Notes: generated by a model not told the origin, from the letters alone. Numbered from the stretch's first letter, positions 8,856 to 16,594 are shown. The stretch is DNA of 24,680 nucleotides from Lutacidiplasma sp049802875 (GCA_049802875.1 JBARNH010000015.1:1-24680), one strand, 5' to 3'. Made by a program: numbers and translations.

Positions 8856-9023
8856 GGAGAGATTTCTCGCCACGCCCAAGTATTCTGATTCCCCGTCCGA
8901 GTCGCCGGGGTGGGCTCGCGAAGGTCTGGCGCCACTCTACTTGGAACGCCTGGCCGTCCCCTCCCTAGCAGCTGACGCGTCCGGTCCAGAGGAGCCTCGG
9001 TGCGCGGCGCCGTCTCCGCTCCA

Positions 9024-9548
9024 TCAGCGCAAACCCCAACTGGGATGAGAATTCGGCGTGCCCACCCGAAGCACGCGAGTTCCTGTGTGGAGCGGAAGTA
9101 CTTGCTCTGCCCCCCCGTTTCCTCGCAGGCCGACCATAATCACTCCTCGACCGGAAGCACCAGATCCGTGGACGCTCAGTCCGAAAGAGCGAGGCTCCAT
9201 GTCCGCGATACTTGCCCCTTCCGTATCGCCCCGGAGCGTGATGACGATGAGATTGTCGCCGCCAAGAAAGGTCTCGGCGAGCTGTTAGGCCTGGCGGAGG
9301 GAGCCGACGAGCACTCCGGTGAGAACGAACGCCTGCGGAATGAGAAAGCCGAACGCCATCGCTACTGTCCGGCCCGCGAGAACCCGAACGTACCTCACAA
9401 GATGCGGAACGATGCTCCCGGGTATTTCCAGGACCGATTGCTCACACCGGCCGAGGGTTGGAGGTGAACCGGGGGCCCACCCGGCCACGGCCGGATCCCT
9501 GGGGCGCACCAGATCCCGGACGAGAGGGTCCCCCTCACCGCCAACCAC
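9024..9548 (-). pseudogene. Remnant of a membrane-protein gene (one in-frame stop)
   Basis: On the minus strand a frame opens at 9548 (GTG) and contains a convincing hydrophobic helix (A-M-A-F-G-F-L-I-P-Q-A-F-V-L-T-G-V-L-V-G). It reaches a TAA at 9285-9287, then stays open in the same frame to 9024. The continuation has extracellular-looking character (L-A-E-T-F-L-G-G-D-N-L-I-V-I-T-L-R-G-D). One helix followed by such a beta-rich part resembles the start of an ABC-type permease of the FtsX/MacB style, but this is a resemblance by eye only. The size, the stop, and the lack of further helices suggest a decayed fragment. Confidence 0.35.
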
Positions 9549-9556
9549 GGTAAACG

Positions 9557-9839
9557 ATGGAGAGCCGTCGGCGGAGGTTCACCGAATCCACGCGGGCCAT
9601 CTACGACTGCAGCGCGGGGGTCCGCGTCCCCCTTCCGAAAGGACGAGAACCCTCGGGCTATGGGCCGCAGCTCCAGACCGAGATCGTGCTCGGGAATATC
9701 GAGGAGCGGTGGCCGTATCGCGAGTGTTCGGAGCGGCTGGCTCCGGAGGGGATTCCGAACTACCCTGCCGGCGATCGTCCGGAAAGCCGGCGAGCGATGG
9801 AAGGGAGACGAGGCTGGGATCCTCGGGAGACTCCGGTGA
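9557..9839 (+). pseudogene. Frameshifted helix-turn-helix (transposase-like) remnant
   Basis: The frame from ATG 9557 reads like a DNA-binding protein: S-G-Y-G-P-Q-L-Q-T-E-I-V then N-I-E-E-R-W-P-Y-R-E-C. It loses sense near 9755. The neighbouring frame continues the theme with L-P-A-I-V-R-K-A-G-E-R-W-K-G-D-E to the TGA at 9837-9839. Joining the two gives a plausible HTH unit of the kind seen in transposases and resolvases. One indel around 9750-9762 would explain the break. The exact family is not identified. Confidence 0.4.
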
Positions 9840-9847
9840 GGACGGCG

Positions 9848-9906
9848 GGACTCGTACCCGAGTCCTTCGACGCTTTCTTCTCGGAGGTTTCGTCACCAAC
9901 GACGAA
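9848..9906. other. Two neighbouring perfect hairpins
   Basis: GGACTCG (9848-9854) pairs with CGAGTCC (9859-9865) over a four-base loop. TTCGTC (9889-9894) pairs with GACGAA (9901-9906) over six bases. They lie just after the HTH remnant in a stretch without an intact gene (9840-10121). They may be termination structures or the remains of an element end. Confidence 0.3.
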
Positions 9907-10121
9907 GGGTGCTCTCGAAGACCCTGCCGGTATCGGTGGTGCGAACCCCTCGCTCCAGGTGCTGCCGAACGACTTGTAGGCGGAGGCGGACATCTTCCTT
10001 GACCAAGTTGACCCGGTCCGAGGGCCGATCGCAAGTCCGGTCGGTTTAGGCGGTCAGGTGTACTGTCAATACATGATTAGGCCAATTTTGGTCACCGAGA
10101 GCGGGCTGGGGCCGATCACCT

Positions 10122-11753
10122 CTATTCATACCCCCACGACCGCAGGTTCTCCATCACCTCGTCCCTTTGATTTCCTGGGGCGAACCCGAAGTACTTCGTC
10201 GCGACTTCGGTTGCCAATCGGACCAAGGGGTCCGACCTTTCGGACGTGGGCCGTGATATGCCGTGAGCTTCGCCTGGGTCTCGTCGAAGGTCGAACCATT
10301 CGACGCGCTCGCGGTGGACATCGGCGATCACCTTCTCTTCGTCTTGGTACGCGGCCACGAGAGGGGAATCCCACTCAAGGAAGCGGGCTTCACCCGCTAC
10401 CTTACGAAGTCGGGGTCCCTGGATGACTCCGTCCGCCATGGTAAGCAACGGAGTCGGCCTAGGATTATCGATCAGGTACCGCAGTGAGATCGCATGCGGT
10501 GATGATGGACCGGAGGCGCCGCACACCTCCAGGACCGTCGGAAACACGTCGATAAGACTGGTCCAACCAGTACCGGTCGCGCCCCCGAACTCATCTCTCG
10601 GCAGTCTGACCAGAAGCGGCACTCGGACGAGCGGTTCCCATACGAGAAGTGAGTGCCCGAAGAATCCATGCTCTCCGAAGGCCTGCCCGTGGTCCGATGT
10701 CAGGATCATGAGCGTATTGTCCCATCGTTCGGCGTCCTGGAACACCCGGATGACCTCACGCAACCTCGCGTCCAACGATCGCACGGCTGCTTGATAGGCT
10801 TCGTGGAGGGCGTTGAATTCCCAGGCATTTGGGCGCCACTGGCCACCTATGAGGGGAACCCCATCGGAGGGGATTGCCAACCGGCGCCACCATTCGGTGA
10901 GTCCAAGAGATCTCGAGAACGGTATGAGATATGGTTCGTGTGCCTCAAAGAAGTTGATAAAACAGAACACCGGCCGTTCTCTCGGTTGCCGTTGGACCCA
11001 TGAGGCTAACGATGGTTCTATCCACGGAGAAATCCGTCCAATCGAAGATTCCGCACTACCTTCGTCGAGGAAGAGACCAACCTGACTTGCAAGATTCCAA
11101 CTGCGGGCCAACCAGGTACGTAGGGCGGTTGCCCTGACCCGCGACTCACTTATGCCGGTTTCCCTGAGCCGCGACTCTAGGCGGCTAAGGCTGGGGAGGG
11201 CCGCTTTTCGAGGTGGATTGGCTTGCTCCCCGTTCTGATCTCCAGCTGCTTCCAGGTTCCTCGCGCTGCCGTTCTCGACCAAATGGGAGCGCTCCCACCA
11301 AGAGGAGAATCGAAAGTACCTCTCCCAACGCTGGCCCCATGCGGCCACGTCGAACCCTCTAACCAAGCCGAGATTAGAACAGATGAGGCCGTTCGCGGAA
11401 AAGCTTGCGGCCGCATATCCGTCAGCGCGAAGAACTTCGGCGAGTGTGGGGGACCGACCGTCCAGGCGGGGCTCTACTCGAAGATGCGCACCGTGTTCCC
11501 AAGGATAGAGGCCCGTGAAGAGGCTTGCATGAGAGGGCAACGTCCAACTGGAAGGGGCAACTGCCTTCGGAAACGTTATGGACCGGCGCTTCAGGCTCTC
11601 AACCAACGGCATCGACCGAGGGATCTCTCCGACACCGGGGAAGTCCGTAGATCGCACACAATCGAGGACGACGATGAGCACGTTCGGTCGACGTCGGAAA
11701 TGCTCTGAACGATGCTGCTCAGTAGACAATGTACCCTCAGATTGAGACAACAC
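10122..11753 (-). CDS. Sulfatase-fold (alkaline phosphatase superfamily) protein, Thr at the nucleophile position
   Basis: The 543-residue protein is a full-length member of the sulfatase superfamily. It has N-V-L-I-V-V-L-D-C with metal ligand D31 and the catalytic block W-T71-L-P-S-H-A-S-L-F-T-G. E-A-H-E-P-Y is at 270-275, and S-D-H-G-Q-A-F-G-E-H-G is at 353-363 (metal ligands). Thr takes the place of the Cys that becomes formylglycine, as in lipoteichoic-acid-synthase-like and phosphoethanolamine-transferase-like relatives. Such proteins transfer or cleave phospho groups. No signal or membrane helix is seen, so it should be cytoplasmic. The start is GTG 11753, with GGGTGAC directly before it. 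It is a distant paralogue of the 2711-4225 protein, with the same order of motifs. A conserved dyad lies about 100 bases upstream. The family is certain; the reaction is open. Confidence 0.88.
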   Translation of the reverse strand: MLSQSEGTLSTEQHRSEHFRRRPNVLIVVLDCVRSTDFPGVGEIPRSMPLVESLKRRSITFPKAVAPSSWTLPSHASLFTGLYPWEHGAHLRVEPRLDGRSPTLAEVLRADGYAAASFSANGLICSNLGLVRGFDVAAWGQRWERYFRFSSWWERSHLVENGSARNLEAAGDQNGEQANPPRKAALPSLSRLESRLRETGISESRVRATALRTWLARSWNLASQVGLFLDEGSAESSIGRISPWIEPSLASWVQRQPRERPVFCFINFFEAHEPYLIPFSRSLGLTEWWRRLAIPSDGVPLIGGQWRPNAWEFNALHEAYQAAVRSLDARLREVIRVFQDAERWDNTLMILTSDHGQAFGEHGFFGHSLLVWEPLVRVPLLVRLPRDEFGGATGTGWTSLIDVFPTVLEVCGASGPSSPHAISLRYLIDNPRPTPLLTMADGVIQGPRLRKVAGEARFLEWDSPLVAAYQDEEKVIADVHRERVEWFDLRRDPGEAHGISRPTSERSDPLVRLATEVATKYFGFAPGNQRDEVMENLRSWGYE

Positions 11754-11855
11754 GTCACCCGACCTTGATTTGAGTGCCTTTGCTCATGGAACGGGCAGCC
11801 GAGCGAACCCTTCCGGGAGGATTTCGCTCCGAACGAGCCACCCTAGATCGTTCGC

Positions 11856-11888
11856 AGCGACCACTCTCAGTCATGACTCGTGGTCGCT
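11856..11888. repeat. Dyad element: AGCGACCAC / GTGGTCGCT around the palindrome AGTCATGACT
   Basis: Nine-base arms (11856-11864, 11880-11888) enclose a loop that itself contains a perfect 10-base palindrome (11869-11878). The outer arms match the hairpin at 7785-7808. It lies about 100 bases upstream of the GTG of the sulfatase-fold gene (minus strand), in a stretch with no intact gene. Confidence 0.6.
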
Positions 11889-12837
11889 CGCATCTCTCGA
11901 CGATCACGCGAACGGAACGCTGACTCGCGACGGGTCACTTTGAGAGCATCCATCTGCAGCAAACTGGCGGTCCCTATCGCTATCGAGCGAAGATTTTTCT
12001 TCAAGTACTTCGAATACACAGTTTATCCCCCGCGCAACCCCTCATCCACCCGTACTCAGGCCCCAGATTCCGCCTAGATTCCTTTGTGACCGTTGGAAGG
12101 AAAGACGTGGTCCACTGGAACGACAGCCTATGCCAAAACGAAATGCAGCCGAAAAGTGGGGCGCCCCTTTGTCCTCGCGAGCGGCCCGGGTGGTCGGAAA
12201 AGGAGCACCTCCGCGCGCACGTCTGGAGTATAACTCCGTAATTAGACCTTGCCACACTCCCTCGAGCCCTAGCTGCGAGCGAAACGATGGATAGTTGGCC
12301 ATACGGGGCGTAGATTAGACCTTCACTGGATGGCGGGTTTCCGACGAGCAGCACCGTGACTGAACTGCGACGCCACCGCTCTTTGCCTGATGGGGGACCA
12401 AGGTCAGGCCCTGGGGGAGCACGGAGCGCTGCACCACGAGTTCCGCATTGAAGAGCCCGGCTTCCGAATTCCCTTGTAAGTCCGGTTTCCAAACGGTGAG
12501 TTCGGCAGAATCGCGGCGCGCTGCTGGGCGAACTTGGTCGATTTCGCTCCCACCTGCCTGTGCACCGCCGGAGTGGTTGCGGTTCACGCTGTCTCCGGGC
12601 TGCCTCTTGAACGTCTTACCGTCTTAGAACGACTCGTACAGGTCGCCACGATGACCGAGGGTAGCGTCGAAAAGTTGCGGACACCGCCGGCCGTTCGACC
12701 CGAACTCGATCGCGTGCAGGTTGCGGCCTGCTCCGGCTACCGAAGTTGGTGCTGGTTACCGCCGTCGGCCAGTCCCGGGTCTTTACTGCGGAGCGGGACC
12801 CCGCGGACGCGAATATCTCTGGCCGGCAGAACGCTCG
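11889..12837. other. No intact gene; probably decayed sequence
   Basis: None of the open frames here shows a recognisable domain. On the minus strand around 12380-12240 a short run (V-T-V-L-L-V-G-N-P-P-S-S-E-G-L-I-Y-A-P-Y) has a coding look, recalling the start of B12-binding radical SAM proteins, but it is not sustained. A small palindrome GGAGT-ATA-ACTCC (12225-12237) contains a TTATAC box on the minus strand. I read the whole stretch as a graveyard of old coding sequence. Confidence 0.35.
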
Positions 12838-13164
12838 TCATTGGAATACCGGGGGCAATGTATGGAAGAGGTAGATGATCGCCACAAGGGTCAGACGTTT
12901 GAGCGGAACGAAATAGGGATCCAGGCTCCACTTTGATCCTGGCGGTGCGCCCAAGGTCAAGAGGTGAGGCTATCCGACCAAAGACCGGGAAGATTTGCTC
13001 GACCGGTGCGAGTCCGTCCTCACCGCGCATGTATTTCATTGCGCCTGCTATCCCATGTTTGACACCGCGCACTCGGCGGATGCCTGTCCTCTTGTAACGG
13101 AGGCCCGAGCCCCGATAGACCGCCTCGCGATATCCTGCTTTAGCAGGAAGCGAACACCGTCCAT
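12838..13164 (-). pseudogene. Decayed gene with promoter and start still in place
   Basis: A TATA box (13204-13197) is followed at the right distance by ATG 13164. The reading then jumps between three frames. It begins M-D-G-V-R-F-L-L-K. Next comes Y-R-E-A-V-Y-R-G-S-G-L-R-Y-K-R-T-G through G-A-M-K-Y-M-R-G-E-D-G-L-A-P-V. Last is K-W-S-L-D-P-Y-F-V-P-L-K-R-L followed by a hydrophobic run (T-L-V-A-I-I-Y-L-F), ending at TGA 12838. Each piece looks coding, so two or so frameshifts in a gene of about 109 codons are likely. I do not recognise the family. Confidence 0.4.
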
Positions 13165-13196
13165 TGTCGCTTCTCCCGCTCGACATTGAGAAATAT

Positions 13197-13204
13197 GTAT
13201 AACC
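13197..13204 (-). promoter_or_regulatory. GGTTATAC TATA box of the decayed gene
   Basis: The minus strand reads CGGTTATACATATTTC, one of the most AT-rich spots in the area. It ends 33 bases before ATG 13164, like the boxes of intact genes in this window. Confidence 0.5.
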
Positions 13205-13276
13205 GATAAGCGTTTGAGGGTGACTTGGAGGTTTGTGACGTTGAACCGCCGGGGAACGCGTACCTCCAGGTCCACG

Positions 13277-13284
13277 GGTTATAC
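13277..13284 (+). promoter_or_regulatory. GGTTATAC TATA box for the DPM-synthase-like gene
   Basis: The sequence GGGTTATACTGC is identical over 12 bases to the box of the minus-strand gene at 4225. It ends 42 bases before GTG 13326, predicting a leader of about 15 bases. AGGGGTC at 13311-13317 could serve as a weak ribosome site. Confidence 0.5.
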
Positions 13285-13325
13285 TGCAATAGCAGTTCTC
13301 GTCGACCTCTAGGGGTCGGCGCCAA

Positions 13326-14558
13326 GTGACGCGTCCGCGGGTACCCCCTGAAACCCCATTCGCACCTCGTTCGGATTTTCCTCACTCAACGAAGTCCCAA
13401 GCTCCTGACGCCCCCGCGAGCAAAATGCTCGTCGTGGAAGAGGTCGGTCATTCTTCCGCTGCGTTCGAACCGGCGAACGAGATCGTCGTACCGGGCTCAC
13501 CTCGAGCTACCCGGCGCGCGATTCCCAGTCCAGACCCGGGTCCGCGGATGGGCGCTCCTTTCGGATGGTGGGGACCGCTCTGGACCGCGAATCGGCCAGA
13601 GTCGTCCCGCGAAAACCCGGAGTTAGACGCGATACCGGCAGACCTCGGGTCTCCTGAGGATAGTGCCTCCGGGGGCCGACAGGCGCTCGTGAGCGTAATC
13701 CTCCCCACGTACAACGAGAGGGAATGTGTCCAACGTCTCTCGCCACGACTGGAGGCGTTCTTCCGGAAGGTGCCGGGCGAGTGCATCGTCGTCGACGATA
13801 GCTCCCCCGACGGAACCGCCGAGGAGGTCAGAAGGTTGGAGAAGCAGGCCCCCTTCCGCCTCATCTCCCGCCCCCGTAAGATGGGTCTCGCCTCGGCTGT
13901 GCTCACCGGCATCCGAGCGGCCCGCGGAGAGGTCGTCATCGTCATGGATGCCGATGGGAGCCATCCGCCAGAGCTACTCCCCTCGCTCATCCGACCGCTC
14001 CTGGAGGGACGGTCCGAATTCGTCGCCGGGAGTCGGCGCCTCCCCAAAGATCGCCCAGGATTCAGCGGCGTCCGTGTTCTGGCGTCGAAAGCCGCCGCCT
14101 TGCTAGCACGTCCCCTGACGAGCGTCGAGGATCCGATGTCGGGATTTTTCGCATTTCGGCGGCACATCCTAGATCGAGCGGAGATGGATCCGATTGGATA
14201 CAAGATCGGACTCGAGATACTAGCAAAGTGCCAACCCTCCCCCTTGACCGAGGTACCGTATTCGTTCGGGGCCCGACTGGCCGGAGAGAGTAAGCTCGGT
14301 CCCAACGAGATTCGGGACTATGTTCACCATGTCGTTCGACTTTATCGGTGGCGGTTGTCCCGGAAGAGAAAGGGCCGCGGTGGCGAAATGGACCCGACGG
14401 CGGTCTTCCCCTCGCGGTCCCAATCCGACCCTCTCGCATCGACACCCACCCGTCGAGCAACCGCGGTCCGCAGATTGGTGCGTCGAGACGCACCGCAGGC
14501 TCTGCCTTCGCGTTCCAGTGCCACTCCCCCAAGCCTTCCTACCGTCCAAGAGAGGTGA
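13326..14558 (+). CDS. Dolichol-phosphate mannosyltransferase-like family 2 glycosyltransferase
   Basis: In this 410-residue protein the catalytic domain starts near residue 121. It has the DPM1 series V-S-V-I-L-P-T-Y-N-E (122-131), V-D-D-S-S-P-D-G-T (156-164), the metal site M-D-A-D-G-S-H-P-P-E (207-216), and D-P-M-S-G-F-F-A-F-R-R (269-279). This pattern belongs to enzymes that transfer a sugar, usually mannose, from a nucleotide to dolichyl phosphate at the cytoplasmic face. The product would be the donor used by GT-C enzymes such as the one at 595-2232. The domain ends near residue 355. About 120 residues before it and 55 after it are low-complexity and probably disordered, and no membrane anchor is seen. 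The start is GTG 13326, with ATG 13425 as the alternative. The 3' end overlaps the cyclase fragment by 20 bases in opposite orientation. Confidence 0.88.
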   Translation: MTRPRVPPETPFAPRSDFPHSTKSQAPDAPASKMLVVEEVGHSSAAFEPANEIVVPGSPRATRRAIPSPDPGPRMGAPFGWWGPLWTANRPESSRENPELDAIPADLGSPEDSASGGRQALVSVILPTYNERECVQRLSPRLEAFFRKVPGECIVVDDSSPDGTAEEVRRLEKQAPFRLISRPRKMGLASAVLTGIRAARGEVVIVMDADGSHPPELLPSLIRPLLEGRSEFVAGSRRLPKDRPGFSGVRVLASKAAALLARPLTSVEDPMSGFFAFRRHILDRAEMDPIGYKIGLEILAKCQPSPLTEVPYSFGARLAGESKLGPNEIRDYVHHVVRLYRWRLSRKRKGRGGEMDPTAVFPSRSQSDPLASTPTRRATAVRRLVRRDAPQALPSRSSATPPSLPTVQER

Positions 14559-15168
14559 ATCGGAGGCGGTCCCCCGCCTTCCGGACGTTCCCTTCTACGA
14601 CCGTCAGGACCCCGAGCTCCTTCCCGAACTCCGAGACGCTCTTCTCTTGCTTCTTGTACTTCATCGCGGAAGCCCGCGCCATCACCTGGAGACCCTTGAC
14701 GGGGGCCAGGCTCACAATCAGCTCCTCGGTGATCTCGTCTAGGAAGTATTCGTCGTTCGGGCCCGGGCTCACGCTCACGAACGGGCGGACGGCGATCCGG
14801 ATCTTGTCGAGCGGGTACGGCGCTTCATCCGCCGTCGCCGTCTCGCGAACTGACCACGGCAGCACGACCCGGTAGATGTTCATCGGGAGCTGCAATCCTT
14901 TGAGCGCGGCTGGGGGATGCATCTGGAGTTTCTCCCGGCACTTGTTTCGGACCTGCTCGTAGACGGCCCCCGGGAGGCAGATCCCTCCGGGCTCAGCGGC
15001 TGGTTCAATCCGCGCGGCGCTGATCAGCGCGTCGCCGTGGATATCCGTGCCCCCCTGGACGTCGTCCCCCAGGTGGATTCCGATCCGGATTGGAGCTAAG
15101 CCTCCCTCACCGTTGGCCTCATAAATGCACTGGTGAACCCGCCCCGACCCTGTATCGTCGAGGTCCAC
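14539..15168 (-). pseudogene. Fragment of a class III adenylate cyclase / TolB-like fusion, truncated at both ends
   Basis: The 209-residue frame begins in the second half of a cyclase domain: I-R-I-G-I-H-L-G-D, then G-D-A-L-I-S-A-A-R-I-E, A-E-P-G-G-I-C-L, and V-Y-E-Q-V-R-N-K. It continues into the TolB/FlgO-like unit of bacterial-type cyclases: I-A-V-R-P-F-V-S-V-S-P-G-P-N-D-E-Y-F, E-I-T-E-E-L-I, then V-V-E-G-N-V-R-K-A-G-D-R-L-R-F. It stops there, where family members run on into TPR repeats. The N-terminal half with the first metal Asp and the G-D-G motif is missing, and a TAA lies eight codons before the GTG. The fragment cannot be an active cyclase. The gene was probably acquired from bacteria and is now decaying. 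It lies beside a transposase-derived gene. Confidence 0.75.
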
Positions 15169-15391
15169 GAGTGGGTATTCGGCAGTACCTTAGGCCGAAA
15201 TCTCGGTACGAGGCCGTTCGGATCGGCGCTCTTTCCTGTTCCCCACAACCACCGCCCCGACGAGGGAGGAACTCCGCAACAAGCCGGAAGGGACGACTCG
15301 CGGCCTGGAACAAACGAAGGTACTCTCCTCGTCCGGCCACTTCGGCGTTCATTCACCGGCGCTTTATTGCCCAGAGCGCGGCCTTGTGGCA

Positions 15392-15401
15392 GGTTGATTA
15401 A
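15392..15401 (+). promoter_or_regulatory. Possible TATA box before the transposase-derived gene
   Basis: GGTTGATTAA ends 23 bases before ATG 15424, the spacing for a leaderless transcript. It supports this ATG over the longer open frame that begins at 15133. Confidence 0.4.
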
Positions 15402-15423
15402 CTGCCCTCGGATACGCCTCGAG

Positions 15424-16431
15424 ATGGCGACGCTGCCTCGCCTCACACTGACGGAGAACCAACGGGACGTTCTAGAGAAGTGGAGCCGTGGTGGCTCGAC
15501 GCCGTATCGGCTCGTCATCCGATCCCAGATCGTCCTGCTCGCGGCCAAGGGGGGTTCCAGCCGGAGCATCGCTCGGCGCCTTCATGTCAACGCGATCACG
15601 GTTGCGCGCTGGCGCTCCCGGTTCCTCCTCCTCGGGATCGAAGGAATCCGTCACGACTCTCCCCGGCTGGGTTCCCCGCCTCCGGTTTCCGAAAAGATCG
15701 TGCGGACAATATTGCAGAAGACCCTCCTCGAGCGGCCCAATCACGCCCCGCGCTGGTCGACCCGCTCACTGGCTCGAGAAGTCGGCGTCAGCCACTCGAC
15801 GGTGCAGAGAATCTGGAGGGCGTTCGATGTCCGTCCACCCCGTTCACGCCTGGCGACGCTGACTCGCGATTTGACCTTCCGCCCGAAATTGGTCGACGTG
15901 GTCGGGGTCTACGTCAATCCGCCTCACCGGGCCGTGGCGATGTCCCTCCGCGAAGACGACGTGCACCGTCCGAAAGGGTCATCCGGGAAGCCCCACTCCC
16001 GCCCACTCTCCACTCGTGCCGGCGAAGGTTCTTGGGTCGTCGACCTGATCGCAACGTTGAACCTCCTCGAGCGTCGCGAACCCAAGGGCTCGGCGCATCG
16101 CTTCCTCGACCGGGAGTTCCTCTCGTTCCTCCATTCGGTTCAGGGGCGGCGAAAGCGTCAGGAGCAAATCCAGCTCTTCGCGGAGTCGACCGGCTCGGCT
16201 CCACCAGTTGCGCTGACCCGATGGCTTCACCGCCATCGGCAGTTCTCGGCGCGCGTTTGGGTCGGAAACCCGTCATTGCAACAGATCGTGGCGGAGTGGT
16301 TTGGGGACGCATCTGCCCGCCGGCCGACCGTCGAGCCTCTGGCCAGCCTGCCGGGTTTACGGACGGCGGTTGAGCGTTGGACCCGGGATGCACGGGACGG
16401 GCCTCGACCGTTCGCGTGGACTCGAAAGTAA
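15424..16431 (+). CDS. IS630-type transposase-derived protein with altered DDE site (probably inactive or exapted)
   Basis: From ATG 15424 the protein has 335 residues. Residues 5-140 match the two helix-turn-helix units of IS630 transposases: S-S-R-S-I-A-R-R-L-H-V-N-A-I-T-V-A-R-W-R at 45-64, and W-S-T-R-S-L-A-R-E-V-G-V-S-H-S-T-V at 111-127. The catalytic half follows the family order: V-D-V-V-G-V-Y-V-N-P-P-H-R-A at 157-170, a W-F pair at 292-293, and P-F-A-W-T at 329-333. The key residues are changed. The first Asp (usual V-D-E-K) is Arg176, the second (usual L-D-N-Y) is Glu254, and the usual V-E-R-W-F reads V-A-E-W-F with Ala290. The frame extends upstream to 15133, but that part has no family similarity. 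No terminal inverted repeats were recognised. DNA binding may remain, while transposition seems impossible. Confidence 0.75.
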   Translation: MATLPRLTLTENQRDVLEKWSRGGSTPYRLVIRSQIVLLAAKGGSSRSIARRLHVNAITVARWRSRFLLLGIEGIRHDSPRLGSPPPVSEKIVRTILQKTLLERPNHAPRWSTRSLAREVGVSHSTVQRIWRAFDVRPPRSRLATLTRDLTFRPKLVDVVGVYVNPPHRAVAMSLREDDVHRPKGSSGKPHSRPLSTRAGEGSWVVDLIATLNLLERREPKGSAHRFLDREFLSFLHSVQGRRKRQEQIQLFAESTGSAPPVALTRWLHRHRQFSARVWVGNPSLQQIVAEWFGDASARRPTVEPLASLPGLRTAVERWTRDARDGPRPFAWTRK

Positions 16432-16586
16432 CACCAAGGCCACATGGGCCGCGGTACACTAATCGGTTACAATCCAATTTCGGGTGGTTGAATATCCCTG
16501 AATCCATCCCTTGTCCGAATGGGTTCTTTCCGGGGTTCACTGACAGGGGTTGGTGCCCGGAAGGAGCGAATCCATCGGCGATAACC

Positions 16587-16594
16587 GGAGATGA
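16587..16594 (+). promoter_or_regulatory. Shine-Dalgarno-like GGAGATGA overlapping the first ATG
   Basis: GGAG ends six bases before a second in-frame ATG (16597) and overlaps the first ATG (16591). A ribosome guided by this site would use 16597, giving a protein two residues shorter. Confidence 0.4.

Noticed and set aside
12680..12720. tRNA-like T-arm (CCGTTCGACC)
   Set aside because: The flanking bases cannot form a five-base T stem, and no acceptor or anticodon arm could be built around it.
13448..14305. 285-codon minus-strand frame
   Set aside because: It is antisense to the DPM-like glycosyltransferase, whose motifs are complete on the other strand.
15133..15423. N-terminal extension of the transposase-derived protein
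   Set aside because: The extra 97 codons show no family similarity, and a TATA-like box sits just before the internal ATG at 15424.
15480..16373. 297-codon plus-strand frame
   Set aside because: It is a shadow of the transposase-derived gene, Pro/Arg/Gly-rich with no domain.
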